Positions 23,979 through 33,782 of a stretch of 64,000 bases of DNA are shown here, piece after piece. Positions within the stretch are counted from its first letter, which is position 1, and each line of letters starts with the position of its first letter. The notes under the pieces were generated by a model that had not been told where the DNA came from, did not search any database, and saw only the letters and a list, made by a program, of their open reading frames with translations. Origin of the DNA: Mycolicibacterium sarraceniae (lineage in GTDB: Bacteria; Actinomycetota; Actinomycetes; Mycobacteriales; Mycobacteriaceae); contig NZ_AP022595.1 of NCBI RefSeq assembly GCF_010731875.1, positions 1 through 64,000 on the forward strand, given 5' to 3'. A program made the translations under genes and the position numbers.

Positions 23979-25055
23979 TCAACGACCGAGGGTAATCGTC
24001 GCGCTGGCGATGACTTCGTCACCGGCCGGATCGGGTCGGTAGAGCACGAGCGTCTGGCCCGGTGCCACACCGCGGATCGGGGTCCGCAGCGCGACCCTCA
24101 GCTCGTCACCCACGACTTCGGCCACAGCGGGGACCACGCCGCCGTGTGCCCGGACCTGCACCTCGCACTCCACCGGACCCTGCGGCATGACACCGGAGGT
24201 GAATACCGGCTGAGTGCCGGTCAGCGACCGAATCTCGAGATCTTCTTTCGCGCCCACCCGCACCGTCTGGGATTCGGCGTCGATCGCGGTGACGTAGCGC
24301 GGCAGGCCATCAGGTCCGGGCCCGGCGATACCGAGTCCCTTGCGCTGGCCGATGGTGAACCCGTGCACACCGTCGTGCTCGGCCAGGACGGCCCCGCTGG
24401 CGTCGTCGACGACCGTCCCGCGCCGCACGCCGATCCGGGCGCCGAGGAAGGCCTGGGTGTCTCCGGAGGGGATGAAGCAGATGTCGTGGCTGTCGGGCTT
24501 TTCGGCTACCGACAGGCCGCGGCGGGCAGCCTCTTCGCGGATCGCCGGCTTGGGGGTGTCCCCGATCGGGAACGCGGCGTGGCGTAGCTGCCGGGCGCTC
24601 AGCACGCCCAGCACGTAGGACTGGTCCTTGTCGACGTCGACCGCGCGGCGCAGCCGGCCCTGCGACAGCCGGGCGTAGTGGCCGGTGGCCACCACATCGA
24701 AGCCCAGCGCCAGCGCCTTGACGGCCAGCGCGGAGAACTTGATCTTCTCGTTGCACCGCACACACGGGTTCGGTGTCTCGCCGCGCTCGTAGGACGCGAC
24801 GAAGTCGTCGATCACGTCCTCGGCGAACCTGTCGGCGAAATCCCAGACGTAGAACGGGATTCCGAGCACATCAGCAACCCGTCGGGCGTCGCCGGCATCC
24901 TCCTTGGAGCAGCAACCGCGCGAACCGGTACGCAGTGCGCCGGGCGCCTTGGACAGTGCCAGGTGCACACCGACGACCTCGTGTCCGGCGTCGACCATCC
25001 GGGCCGCGGCCACCGACGAGTCGACGCCGCCGCTCATCGCGGCCAGCACCCTCAT
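23979..25055 (-). CDS. mnmA: tRNA 2-thiouridylase MnmA
   Basis: Transfers sulfur from the IscS relay to U34 of tRNA Lys/Glu/Gln. 358 aa. N-terminal ATP-pyrophosphatase P-loop [20 protein letters not shown]. Catalytic Cys in [15 protein letters not shown], and the second Cys in [15 protein letters not shown]. Contains ATGHYARL and [17 protein letters not shown], all family signatures. The start overlaps the iscS stop as ATGA, so sulfur donor and acceptor genes are coupled. Intact. Confidence 0.97.
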   Translation of the reverse strand: MRVLAAMSGGVDSSVAAARMVDAGHEVVGVHLALSKAPGALRTGSRGCCSKEDAGDARRVADVLGIPFYVWDFADRFAEDVIDDFVASYERGETPNPCVRCNEKIKFSALAVKALALGFDVVATGHYARLSQGRLRRAVDVDKDQSYVLGVLSARQLRHAAFPIGDTPKPAIREEAARRGLSVAEKPDSHDICFIPSGDTQAFLGARIGVRRGTVVDDASGAVLAEHDGVHGFTIGQRKGLGIAGPGPDGLPRYVTAIDAESQTVRVGAKEDLEIRSLTGTQPVFTSGVMPQGPVECEVQVRAHGGVVPAVAEVVGDELRVALRTPIRGVAPGQTLVLYRPDPAGDEVIASATITLGR

Positions 25056-26257
25056 CGCAGCGCTCCCAGTGCCGAACTGGCCAGTGCGGCCTGACGGGCC
25101 CGCTCGACGACCGCGGGCAGCACCCGCAGCACGGCGTCGATGTCGGCCTCGGCGCTGGTGTGACCCAACGAGAATCGCAGCGAGCCGCGGGCGGCTTCGG
25201 CGTCGGCGCCCATAGCCAGCAGAACATGCGACGGCTGGGCCACACCGGCCGTGCACGCCGAGCCGGTGGAGCATTCGATTCCGTTGGCGTCCAACAACAT
25301 CAGTAGGGAGTCACCCTCGCAACCGCGGAAGGTGAAGTGGGTGTTGCCCGGCAGCCGGCGATCACCAACGGCTCCATTGAGATGCGTGTCGGCGATGGAG
25401 CCCAAGACCCCGTTGATGAACCGCTCGCGCAACGTCCGCAGGCGCGCGCCAGTGACGTCCAGCGTGGCGACGGAGACGTCGAGAGCCGCCGCCATCGCGA
25501 CCGCACCTGCGACATCCGGTGTGCCGGAACGGATATCGCGTTCCTGACCGCCGCCGTGCAGCAACGGGACGCAGGCGGTGGTGCGGCGCAGCAGCAGGGC
25601 GCCGACGCCGGTGGGTCCGCCGAATTTGTGGGCGGCCAGGCTCATCGCCGACAGGCCGGAGGCGGCGAAGTCGACGGGGAGATGGCCGGCCACCTGCACG
25701 GCGTCGCTGTGGATCGGCACGCCGAATTCGGCGGCCACGGCGGCCAGCTCAGCGATCGGCATGACCGTGCCAACCTCGTTGTTGGCCCACATCACCGAGA
25801 CCACCGCCACGTCATCGTGCGCCTGCAGCACCTCGCGCAGCGCCCCGGCGGTCACCGAGCCGTCGCGCTCGGTGGGCAGGAACGTCACCTCGGCACCCTC
25901 GTGCTCGGCGAGCCAGGTGACCGCGTCGAGGACCGCATGGTGTTCGACGGCGGTGGTGACGATGCGGCGGCGGGTCGGCTCGGCGTCGCGACGTGCCCAG
26001 TAGCTGCCCTTGACGGCGAGGTTGTCACTCTCGGTGCCGCCGGCGGTGAAGATCACTTCGGACGGGCGGGCACCTAGCCGGGCCGCGATGCTCTCCCGAG
26101 CCTCTTCCATCCGGCGCCGGGCGTCGCGGCCCGCTGTGTGCAGCGAGGAGGCGTTACCGGCGGTGGCCAGGGCGGCCGTCATCGCCTCGATGGCAGCAGG
26201 ATGCATCGGGGTGGTGGCAGCGTGGTCGAGATACACCGGACCGGTGGTCGGGCTCAT
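25052..26257 (-). CDS. iscS: Cysteine desulfurase
   Basis: PLP enzyme releasing sulfur from cysteine for Fe-S clusters and tRNA thiolation. 401 aa, group I: N-terminal [19 protein letters not shown], His106 in VEHHAVL, Asp185 and Gln188 contacting PLP in [12 protein letters not shown] lysine K211 in LAAHKFGG, and the active-site Cys335 in [11 protein letters not shown] with a short loop. It is immediately upstream of mnmA, which favours a role in tRNA thiolation. Intact. Confidence 0.97.
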   Translation of the reverse strand: MSPTTGPVYLDHAATTPMHPAAIEAMTAALATAGNASSLHTAGRDARRRMEEARESIAARLGARPSEVIFTAGGTESDNLAVKGSYWARRDAEPTRRRIVTTAVEHHAVLDAVTWLAEHEGAEVTFLPTERDGSVTAGALREVLQAHDDVAVVSVMWANNEVGTVMPIAELAAVAAEFGVPIHSDAVQVAGHLPVDFAASGLSAMSLAAHKFGGPTGVGALLLRRTTACVPLLHGGGQERDIRSGTPDVAGAVAMAAALDVSVATLDVTGARLRTLRERFINGVLGSIADTHLNGAVGDRRLPGNTHFTFRGCEGDSLLMLLDANGIECSTGSACTAGVAQPSHVLLAMGADAEAARGSLRFSLGHTSAEADIDAVLRVLPAVVERARQAALASSALGALR

Positions 26258-26287
26258 AGCCCGTCCAGGATACCGGCCCCCGCAGGC

Positions 26288-27124
26288 CTATCCAGCCAGG
26301 CCGTGAGCGTGCTCGAAGCGCGGTGCGATCTGCCCACGCACCGCCACCTCGCAGCGGGCGGCCAGTTCGCGCCGGTCGGCGCCGGGCAGCTCCAGGGAGG
26401 TGACCTCGACGTCGACGACGGTCAGCCGGGCCCGAACCGTGCGGCTCAGCGACTGCCACAGCGTGTCATCCCCGACGAACGCCGCCACCGTCGAGGGCCG
26501 TCCGTCGCGGTGGTGATAGGTCAGCCGCAACGGCTGGACCGGCCGGCCCGAGTCGACGGCGGCCTGGAACATCGCCGGACGGAACTGGCCGTAAGCCAGT
26601 CCGCACCAGGTGGTGCCCTCCGGGAAGGCGACGACGGTCTGCCCGTTGCGCAGCCGATCGGCCACCTGTGCGACCACGTGCGGCAGCCTGCGCAGGCTGC
26701 CGCGGTCGATGGGGATGACCTTCATGATCCGCGCGGCGAGCCCGACGGCGGGCCAGTCGATCAGGTCGGCCCGAGCAACAAAGGCACCGGGCAGTACCGA
26801 GCCGATGATGAAGATGTCGATCCAGGAGACGTGGCCGCTGACCACCAGGACGCCCCGCAGGTTCCGAATGGGGCCGCCCGACACGGTGATTCGCACGCCG
26901 AGACAGCGCAAGAAGGTCCGGCAGTACGCCCGCTGGATGCGTCCCCGCCCGGGCAGCGGCACCGCCAGCAGCGGCACCATCAGCAACAGCATCAGCGTCG
27001 CGGAGATGCGCAGCGTGGCGCGCACCGTCACGATCACCCGCCGTGCCGGGGGCGCGCCACCGGCACGCACACAGCTGTCGTCACACAGCGCCCGGGGCAA
27101 CCAGGCGTGATCCTGAACTGTCAT
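26288..27124 (-). CDS. PlsC/OlsA-like 1-acylglycerol-phosphate acyltransferase
   Basis: 278 aa, membrane-associated: an apolar helix near residues 40-60 (ATLMLLLMVPLLAVPLPG). HX4D motif in VVSGHVSWIDIFIIG, second block FVARADLIDWPAVGLAAR, and the substrate motif FPEGTTW. Its start overlaps the stop of the OlsB-like gene (ATGA at 27121-27124). Paired with an N-acyltransferase, it could O-acylate lyso-ornithine lipid; otherwise it makes phosphatidic acid. It corresponds to Rv3026c. Intact. Confidence 0.85.
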   Translation of the reverse strand: MTVQDHAWLPRALCDDSCVRAGGAPPARRVIVTVRATLRISATLMLLLMVPLLAVPLPGRGRIQRAYCRTFLRCLGVRITVSGGPIRNLRGVLVVSGHVSWIDIFIIGSVLPGAFVARADLIDWPAVGLAARIMKVIPIDRGSLRRLPHVVAQVADRLRNGQTVVAFPEGTTWCGLAYGQFRPAMFQAAVDSGRPVQPLRLTYHHRDGRPSTVAAFVGDDTLWQSLSRTVRARLTVVDVEVTSLELPGADRRELAARCEVAVRGQIAPRFEHAHGLAG

Positions 27125-27969
27125 GCTGTCTCCCCCATACCGCCGGCCATCTCGCTGGCCGCCGAGACTGACCGCAACCGGGTGAGGTAGCGGACGTCGG
27201 CATCCCGTTTGTCCAGCAGCGCGGGGAAATCGCCGACACCGAACTCCGGATCGTGGGCCGGCTCACCGCAGACCCGGGCGCCCAGCCGCAGGTAGCCGCG
27301 CATCAGGGGCGGGATCGTCGGCCGGGCCGGGGGCTCGATGTCGTCGAGGCCGACGCCGTCGAGAACGATCGGCCGGTACGGGTACACCGTGTGCTCGGGG
27401 GCCGCGGCATGGCGGCGCAGCACGAGGTCGCGGACCCCGCGGACCTGAGAGCCGGGAGCTGCCGCCGGGTCTTCTGGGTGAGTCGGCACCGAGACGCAGC
27501 CGGTGACATAGTCGTAGCCGCAGCGGTCCAGGTAGGCCAGGATGCCAGCCCACATGAGCAGCACCACCGCGCCGTTGCGGTGGTCGCCGCGCACGACCGC
27601 CCGGCCCATCTCCACCAGCGACGGCCGTAGCGCGTCCAGTGCGCTGACATCGAATTCCGTTGCGGTGTAGAGACTTCCGGCAGCAATCGCGCCGGGCGGC
27701 GGCAACATGCGGTAGCACCCGACGATCTCACCCGAGAGGTCTTCACGAACCAGAAGGTGGTCGCAGAATTCGTCGAAGCGATCCGCGTCACGGCCGTCGC
27801 CATCGGCGGGCAGGGTGTAACCGGGTTCAGTGGTGAACACCTGATAGCGCAGCCGCTGGGCCGCGTCGATGAGGGTGGGGTCGGTGGACAGCAGGAGCGA
27901 GTAGCGGGGGCCGCGCACGGCGGCAGTCTCGTTCTGGTCCGGGGCTATGAGTACAGAGGCAGTGCTCAT
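27121..27969 (-). CDS. OlsB-like GNAT N-acyltransferase (Rv3027c-like)
   Basis: 282 aa. YSLLLSTDPTLIDAAQRLRY, EFCDHLLVREDLSGEIVGCY and LVEMGRAVVRGDHRNGAVVL follow the acyl-homoserine-lactone-synthase/OlsB pattern (LExGRxCV-like block, RYRVF-like block). Known OlsB proteins N-acylate ornithine with 3-hydroxyacyl-ACP as the first step of ornithine lipid synthesis. The following gene is a PlsC-type enzyme, the OlsA position. Substrate assignment is an inference from this pair. First gene of the leftward run to the lipase. Confidence 0.7.
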   Translation of the reverse strand: MSTASVLIAPDQNETAAVRGPRYSLLLSTDPTLIDAAQRLRYQVFTTEPGYTLPADGDGRDADRFDEFCDHLLVREDLSGEIVGCYRMLPPPGAIAAGSLYTATEFDVSALDALRPSLVEMGRAVVRGDHRNGAVVLLMWAGILAYLDRCGYDYVTGCVSVPTHPEDPAAAPGSQVRGVRDLVLRRHAAAPEHTVYPYRPIVLDGVGLDDIEPPARPTIPPLMRGYLRLGARVCGEPAHDPEFGVGDFPALLDKRDADVRYLTRLRSVSAASEMAGGMGETA

Positions 27970-28053
27970 AGCTGAACGGTCGCTGAGGCGTTCGGCGGGC
28001 TGACAACGCCCGCGTGACGTGTTCGTGCACTCTCGATGACCAATAGATGCGAG

Positions 28054-28090
28054 AAGCCCCCGAACACCGGAAACCGGTGCCGGGGGCTTT
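28054..28090. terminator. Strong hairpin terminator after etfA
   Basis: AAGCCCCCG, CACCGG, AAA, CCGGTG, CGGGGGCTT form a stem of about 15 bp with one bulge. An A-rich left flank and T-run right flank let it act in both directions, though both neighbouring genes run leftward. Confidence 0.85.
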
Positions 28091-28101
28091 TCGGACGTTA
28101 A

Positions 28102-29058
28102 TTAACCCTTGCGGGCCTTGACCGCCTCGGTCAGCTGCGGGGTGACGTTGAACAGGTCGCCCACGATGCCGTAATCGGCGATCTCGAAGATCGGAGCTTC
28201 CTCGTCCTTGTTCACCGCGATGATCGTCTTCGCCGTCTGCATACCGGCGCGGTGCTGGATCGCCCCGGAGATGCCCAGCGCGATGTACAGCTGCGGCGAG
28301 ACCGTCTTGCCGGTCTGCCCCACCTGGAACTGGCCCGGGTAGTAGCCGGAATCAACGGCGGCACGCGAAGCCCCGACGGCACCGCCCAGCGAATCGGCCA
28401 GGTCCTCGACGACCGTGAACTTCTCGGCGCTGCCGACACCACGGCCACCGGAGACCACAACGCTGGCCTCGGTGAGCTCCGGACGGTCGCCGGCCACGGC
28501 GGGCTCACGCTTGGTGATCTTGGTGGCGTTCTCGTCCTGAGCCGGCACCTCGACGCTGACCTGCTCGCCGGCACCGGCCTCAGGTGCCGCGTCAACCGCG
28601 CCGGGACGCAGGGTGATCACCGGGGTGTCGCCGTTGGCCTTGGCCTCGACGGTGAAAGCACCGCCGAAGATCGAGTGGATGCCCACCCCGCCTTCTTTGA
28701 CCTCGATCACGTCGGACAGCACACCCGCACCGGTGCGGGCGGCCAACCGGCCGGCGATCTCCTTGCCGTCGGCGTTGGCGGCCAGCAGCACCGCGGCCGG
28801 AGCGGCCGACTCCACCAGCGACGCCAGAACGTCGACGAACGGGGTGATCAGGTAGCCCTCGGCGTCAGCCGATTCGGCGACGTAGATCTTGGCCGCACCG
28901 GCGGCCTTGAGATCATCGACCAGCGGCGCGGCGGTGCCTTCGGCACCGATCACGACGGCAGCGGGCTCGCCCAGTGCGCGGGCGGCGGTGATGAGCTCGG
29001 CGGTGACTTTCCTCACCGCACCTTCGGCGTGCTCGACGAGCACAAGTACTTCAGCCAT
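28102..29058 (-). CDS. etfA: Electron transfer flavoprotein alpha subunit
   Basis: FAD-carrying subunit of ETF, which takes electrons from acyl-CoA dehydrogenases to the respiratory chain. 318 aa: [80 protein letters not shown]; the last two are the FAD-binding signature. It lies 40 bp downstream of etfB, so the two are co-transcribed and end at the 28054-28090 hairpin. Intact. Confidence 0.97.
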   Translation of the reverse strand: MAEVLVLVEHAEGAVRKVTAELITAARALGEPAAVVIGAEGTAAPLVDDLKAAGAAKIYVAESADAEGYLITPFVDVLASLVESAAPAAVLLAANADGKEIAGRLAARTGAGVLSDVIEVKEGGVGIHSIFGGAFTVEAKANGDTPVITLRPGAVDAAPEAGAGEQVSVEVPAQDENATKITKREPAVAGDRPELTEASVVVSGGRGVGSAEKFTVVEDLADSLGGAVGASRAAVDSGYYPGQFQVGQTGKTVSPQLYIALGISGAIQHRAGMQTAKTIIAVNKDEEAPIFEIADYGIVGDLFNVTPQLTEAVKARKG

Positions 29059-29098
29059 AGCTGTTCAGCCTCTTAGTCTTTCGGGTCCGGGGAAGGAA

Positions 29099-29890
29099 CT
29101 AGATAATCTTCTGGGCAACCAGGTACTCGGCGATCTTCTTGCCGCCTTCGCCCTCGTCGGTGATCTTCTCGCCCGCGGTCTTCGGCGGCTTCGGCGTGGA
29201 CGCCGTCACCGTCGTGCCGGCGTTGGCCAGGCCGACCTCGTCGCCCTCGACACCGATCTCGGCCAGCGTGAGGGTGGCTACTTCCTTCTTCTTCGCGGCC
29301 ATGATGCCCTTGAAGGACGGGAAGCGCGGCTCGTTGATCTTCTCGGTGACGCTGATGACCGCGGGCAGCGAGGCCTCGACGGTGAACACGCCGTCGTCGG
29401 TCTCCCGCTCGCCGGTGATCTTGCCGCCCTCGACGGTGACCTTGCGCAGGTGCGTCAGCTGGGGCAGGCCCAGGTACTCGGCGATGATCGCCGGAACCGC
29501 ACCACCGGTGCCGTCGGTGGCCTCGTTACCGGCGATGACCAGCTCGGTGCCCTCGATAGCGCCCAGCGCGCGCGCCAGGGCCCATCCGGTCTGCACCATG
29601 TCGGAGCCGTGCAGGCCGGCATCCAGCAGATGCACGGCCTTGTCGGCACCCATCGACAGTGCCTTGCGGATCGCCTCGGTAGCGCGCTCCGGGCCGGCGG
29701 TCAGCACGGTCACGGTGCCCTCGCCGCCCTCTTTTTCCTTGATCAGCAGGGCTTCTTCGACCGCGCGCTCGTTGATCTCGTCCAGCACGGCGTCCGCGGC
29801 GTCGCGATCGAGCGTGTAGTCACCGTCGGACAGCTTGCGCTCGGACCACGTGTCTGGGACCTGTTTGATCAGGACCACGATGTTCGTCAT
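29099..29890 (-). CDS. etfB: Electron transfer flavoprotein beta subunit
   Basis: AMP-binding partner of EtfA. About 263 aa starting MTNIVVLIKQVPDTWSERKL. The ATG 29890 is chosen because AGGAGG lies about 13 nt upstream and the family begins here; an upstream in-frame ATG near 29941 adds an unlikely arginine-rich tail. Signature VIAGNEATDGTGGAVPAIIA and recognition-loop region are present. First gene of etfBA; the divergent region 29891-30094 must hold its promoter and that of the methyltransferase. Confidence 0.96.
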   Translation of the reverse strand: MTNIVVLIKQVPDTWSERKLSDGDYTLDRDAADAVLDEINERAVEEALLIKEKEGGEGTVTVLTAGPERATEAIRKALSMGADKAVHLLDAGLHGSDMVQTGWALARALGAIEGTELVIAGNEATDGTGGAVPAIIAEYLGLPQLTHLRKVTVEGGKITGERETDDGVFTVEASLPAVISVTEKINEPRFPSFKGIMAAKKKEVATLTLAEIGVEGDEVGLANAGTTVTASTPKPPKTAGEKITDEGEGGKKIAEYLVAQKII

Positions 29891-30094
29891 GAGTCTTCTA
29901 CGTCCTCCTGGCAGGCGTCTTGCGACCAGGGAAGGTCGCAAGACTTTTGGTCATTCCGCAATTCACATCATGTTACTGGGGAGTAACTTAGAGTGGTTCG
30001 CAGAAACACCATAGCTGGTCGAAGTTTGTGTATTGGCAGCCCATAGGTACCGAGCAGTTCGCGAACAGCCGACTTCGGGTTAGCCTGCCTTGCA

Positions 30095-30874
30095 ATGAGC
30101 GCATTCGTGACTGACGCAGGTGACAGCGGGCTGCCGCTGACCGGCGAGCGGACCATCCCCGGGCTGGCGGAAGAGAACTACTGGTTCCGCCGCCATGAGG
30201 TGGTTTACGGCCGCCTGTTGGACCTTTGCGCAGGTCGGGATGTGCTCGAGGCGGGTTGCGGCGAGGGCTACGGCGCCGATTTGATCGCCTCGGTTGCCCG
30301 CCAGGTGGTGGCCGTGGACTACGACGAGGCCACCGTGGCCCACGTGCAGGCTCGCTACCCCCGGGTGAAAATGCTGGCGGGCAATCTAGCCGCCCTCCCG
30401 CTGCCCGATGCCTCGGTTGACGTTGTGGTGAACTTCCAGGTCATCGAGCATTTGTGGGATCAGCCACAGTTTGTCGCCGAATGCGCGCGGGTGCTGCGAC
30501 CTCGCGGTTTGTTGTTGATGTCGACCCCGAATCGGATCACCTTCTCCCCCGGCCGTGACACCCCGATCAACCCTTTCCACACCCGCGAGCTCAACGCCGC
30601 GGAATTGGCCGAGTTGCTGACCGACGGCGGCTTCTTCGACGTGCAGTCGATGAGTGGGGTGTTTCACGGCCCGGGCCTGGTCGCGCTCGACGAGCGCCAC
30701 GGCGGCTCGATCATCGACGCCCAGATCGAACGCGCGCTGGCCGACGCCGCGTGGCCCGAGGACCTGCTGGCCGATGTGGCGGCGGTGCGCTGCGAAGACT
30801 TCGACCTGCTGGATTCCGGACAGCGCGATATCGACGACAGCCTGGATCTGGTGGCGATCGCGGTGCGCGCATGA
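30095..30874 (+). CDS. SAM-dependent methyltransferase (Rv3030-like)
   Basis: 259 aa class I methyltransferase: SAM motif DVLEAGCGEGYGADLIASVA, then VVNFQVIEHLWDQPQFVAEC and MSTPNRITFSPGRDTPINPF. Very similar in wording to M. tuberculosis Rv3030, which is proposed to O-methylate glucoses of methylglucose lipopolysaccharide (MGLP). The stop overlaps the GH57 gene start as ATGA. The three genes Rv3030-Rv3032 are conserved as a set. Confidence 0.82.
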   Translation: MSAFVTDAGDSGLPLTGERTIPGLAEENYWFRRHEVVYGRLLDLCAGRDVLEAGCGEGYGADLIASVARQVVAVDYDEATVAHVQARYPRVKMLAGNLAALPLPDASVDVVVNFQVIEHLWDQPQFVAECARVLRPRGLLLMSTPNRITFSPGRDTPINPFHTRELNAAELAELLTDGGFFDVQSMSGVFHGPGLVALDERHGGSIIDAQIERALADAAWPEDLLADVAAVRCEDFDLLDSGQRDIDDSLDLVAIAVRA

Positions 30875-32454
30875 GCGACGCTTGCGGAGCGAATCAACAG
30901 GAGAGCGCGAGCCCAATACCCGGCCAGTTCACCCTGGTCCTGCACACCCACCTGCCGTGGCTGGCCCATCACGGCCGCTGGCCCGTCGGCGAGGAATGGC
31001 TCTACCAATCGTGGTCGGCGGCCTACCTCCCGCTGATGCGGGTGCTGCGCACCCTGGCCGCCGAAGGCCGCCGCGGCGTGCTCACCCTGGGTATGACGCC
31101 GGTGGTCACCGCCCAGCTCGACGACCCCTACTGCCTGGACGGTATGCACCGCTGGCTGGCTAACTGGCAGCTGAGGGCGCTAGAGGCCGCAAACCTACGC
31201 ACCCCGACCGGTGCCGAGTCCGGTACCGCCACCGCCCCGGAAGCATTGCGCGAGTTCGGCATTCGGGAGTACGACGAAGCCAGCCGTGCGATCGAGGAGT
31301 TCGGCACGCTATGGCGGCACGGTGCCAGCCCATTGCTGCGCGAGCTGATCGACGCCGGCACCGTGGAATTGCTCGGCGGCCCACTGGCCCACCCGTTCCA
31401 GCCGCTGCTCAACCCGCGGCTGCGTGAATTCGCCCTGCGCGAGGGGCTGGCCGACGCCGGTCAGCGCTTCAATCACACGCCGAAGGGCATCTGGGCGCCC
31501 GAATGTGCTTATGCCCCAGGCATGGAACATGACTACGCGGCCGCGGGCGTCGGGCACTTCATGGTCGACGGGCCCTCACTGCACGGCGACACCACCCTGG
31601 GCCGGCCGGTCGGGTCGACGGATGTGGTGGCGTTCGGCCGCGACCTACAGGTCAGCTACCGGGTGTGGTCGCCGAAGTCGGGCTACCCCGGCCATGCCGC
31701 CTACCGCGACTTCCACACCTACGACCACCTCACCGGCCTCAAGCCCGCCCGGGTCACCGGCCGCAATGTGGACTCCGACGCGAAGGCGCCGTATGACCCG
31801 CAGCGCGCCGAGGCGGCGATCGACGCGCACGTCGCGGATTTCGTTGGCGTGGTTCGCCAGCGGCTGATCTCCGAATCGGAGCGCATCGGCCGTCCGGCCC
31901 ACGTCGTCGCCGCCTTCGACACCGAGTTGTTCGGACATTGGTGGTACGAGGGACCGATCTGGCTCGCGCGACTGCTGCGCGCACTGCCCGGGGCCGGTGT
32001 GCACGTCGGAACCCTGAACGACGCGCTGGCCGGCGGGTATGTCGGCACACCCGTCGAATTACCGCCCAGCTCTTGGGGATCCGGCAAGGACTGGCAGGTG
32101 TGGTCCGGTGAACAGGTGGCCGATCTGGTCCAGCTGAACACTGAGGTGGTCGAGACCGCACTGGCAACCATCGACAAGGCATTGGCGCACGACGTTTCCC
32201 CGGGAAGGGATTTCGTCGCCGATCAGATCCTGCGCGAGACACTGCTGACCGTGTCCAGCGACTGGCCGTTCATGGTCAGCAAGGATTCCGCGGCCGATTA
32301 CGCCCGCTATCGGGCGCATCTACACGCGCATGCCGCGCGGGAGATCTCCGATGCGCTGGCCTCGGGACGCCGTGACGCGGCAGAGCGGCTGGCCGCCGGC
32401 TGGAACCGCGCCGACGGTTTGTTCGGCGCTCTCGACGCGAGGCGGCTGCCGTGA
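30871..32454 (+). CDS. GH57 alpha-glucan branching-type enzyme (Rv3031-like)
   Basis: 527 aa from ATG 30871, chosen by ATGA overlap. Family GH57: FTLVLHTHLPWLAHHGRWPV at the N-terminus, GGPLAHPFQPLLNPRLREF, GIWAPECAYAPGMEHDYAAA with the nucleophile-region Glu, and AFDTELFGHWWYEGP with the conserved Asp. These match bacterial and archaeal 1,4-alpha-glucan branching enzymes. Proposed to branch the MGLP glucan. Its stop overlaps the next gene (GTGA). Confidence 0.85.
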   Translation: MSDACGANQQESASPIPGQFTLVLHTHLPWLAHHGRWPVGEEWLYQSWSAAYLPLMRVLRTLAAEGRRGVLTLGMTPVVTAQLDDPYCLDGMHRWLANWQLRALEAANLRTPTGAESGTATAPEALREFGIREYDEASRAIEEFGTLWRHGASPLLRELIDAGTVELLGGPLAHPFQPLLNPRLREFALREGLADAGQRFNHTPKGIWAPECAYAPGMEHDYAAAGVGHFMVDGPSLHGDTTLGRPVGSTDVVAFGRDLQVSYRVWSPKSGYPGHAAYRDFHTYDHLTGLKPARVTGRNVDSDAKAPYDPQRAEAAIDAHVADFVGVVRQRLISESERIGRPAHVVAAFDTELFGHWWYEGPIWLARLLRALPGAGVHVGTLNDALAGGYVGTPVELPPSSWGSGKDWQVWSGEQVADLVQLNTEVVETALATIDKALAHDVSPGRDFVADQILRETLLTVSSDWPFMVSKDSAADYARYRAHLHAHAAREISDALASGRRDAAERLAAGWNRADGLFGALDARRLP

Positions 32455-33686
32455 AGATCCTGATGGTGTCGTGGGAATACCCGCCGGTGATCATCGGCGG
32501 TCTGGGCCGGCATGTCTACCAACTCGCGACCGCGCTGGCCGCCGACGGCCACGACGTGGTGGTGCTGTCTCGTCGCCCGTCGGGCACCGATCCCAGCACG
32601 CATCCGACCACCGACGAGGTCCACGAGGGTGTGCGGGTGATCGCCGCCGCCCAAGATCCGCACGAGTTTGAATTCGGCACCGATCTGATGGCGTGGACCC
32701 TGGCGATGGGGCATGCGATGACCCGCGCAGGGCTGACCCTGCACGCCAAGGGTTGGCAGCCAGACGTGGTGCACGCCCACGACTGGCTGGTCGCCCACCC
32801 GGCGATCGCACTAGCCGAATTCTTCGACGTACCAATGGTTTCCACAGTTCACGCCACCGAAGCCGGTCGACATTCCGGCTGGGTTTCCGGGCAGATCAGC
32901 CGCCAGGTGCACGCCGTGGAGTCGTGGTTCGTCCGGGAGTCCGATTCGCTGATCGCCTGCTCGGCGTCAATGTCGGACGAGATCACCGACCTGTTCGGCC
33001 CCGATCTCGGTGAGATCGTCGTCATCCGTAACGGAATCGATTCGAGCCGTTGGCCGTTCGCACCTCGCCGCGCTCGCACCGGACCACCGGAGCTGTTGTA
33101 CATCGGTCGGCTGGAATACGAGAAGGGCGTGCACGAGGCGATCGCCGCACTCCCCCGCATCCGGCGCACCCATCCCGGCACCACGGTGACGATCGCCGGT
33201 GACGGCACCCAGCAGGACTGGCTCGTCGAGGTGGCCCGAAAGCACAAGGTGCTCAAAGCGGTTCGCTTCGTCGGCCGAGTCGACCACGACGAGCTGCTGC
33301 GCTTGTTGCATCAGACCGATGCCGCGGTGCTGCCCAGTCACTACGAGCCGTTCGGCATCGCCGCCCTGGAAGCCGCCGCGGCCGGGGCACCGTTGGTCAC
33401 CTCCAACGTCGGCGGGCTCGGCGAGGCCGTCATCGACGGCGAGACCGGGGTGTCCTTCCCGCCGCGCGATGTGGCGGCGCTGGCCGACGCGGTGCGCCGC
33501 GTCCTCGACGATCCTGCAGCCGCACAACAGCGGGCGAACGCCGCACGGGCACGGCTGAACTCCGATTTCGACTGGCACACGGTGGCCGCCGAGACGGCCC
33601 AGGTCTATCTGGCCGCCAAGCGCCACGAACGCGATCCGCTGCCCCGCCGGCCGATTATCGAGCACGCGTTGCCGGGACGCTCATGA
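32451..33686 (+). CDS. GT4-type alpha-1,4-glucosyltransferase (Rv3032-like)
   Basis: 411 aa from GTG 32451. Retaining GT-B fold: KILMVSWEYPPVIIGGLGRH with the Gly-rich donor loop, HAHDWLVAHPAIALAEFF, LLYIGRLEYEKGVHEAIAAL, and the EX7E region SHYEPFGIAALEAAAAGAPL. Rv3032 elongates the MGLP and glycogen-type alpha-1,4-glucan in M. tuberculosis (known). Translationally coupled to the branching enzyme. Intact. Confidence 0.87.
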   Translation: MKILMVSWEYPPVIIGGLGRHVYQLATALAADGHDVVVLSRRPSGTDPSTHPTTDEVHEGVRVIAAAQDPHEFEFGTDLMAWTLAMGHAMTRAGLTLHAKGWQPDVVHAHDWLVAHPAIALAEFFDVPMVSTVHATEAGRHSGWVSGQISRQVHAVESWFVRESDSLIACSASMSDEITDLFGPDLGEIVVIRNGIDSSRWPFAPRRARTGPPELLYIGRLEYEKGVHEAIAALPRIRRTHPGTTVTIAGDGTQQDWLVEVARKHKVLKAVRFVGRVDHDELLRLLHQTDAAVLPSHYEPFGIAALEAAAAGAPLVTSNVGGLGEAVIDGETGVSFPPRDVAALADAVRRVLDDPAAAQQRANAARARLNSDFDWHTVAAETAQVYLAAKRHERDPLPRRPIIEHALPGRS

Positions 33687-33725
33687 TTCTGCGGTCAGCG
33701 CATCGGTTCTGCGGTTAGCGCGTAG
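33687..33725. repeat. Two-copy 20-bp tandem repeat
   Basis: TTCTGCGGTCAGCGC at 33687-33701 and TTCTGCGGTTAGCGC at 33707-33721, period 20, in the short gap between the glucosyltransferase and the convergent acyltransferase. No function is seen. Confidence 0.5.
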
Positions 33726-33782
33726 GTCTTCGGCGTGTCGTCGTTTCGAGCGCAGACTCGATGTCGGCGCGCAGCACCGAAC

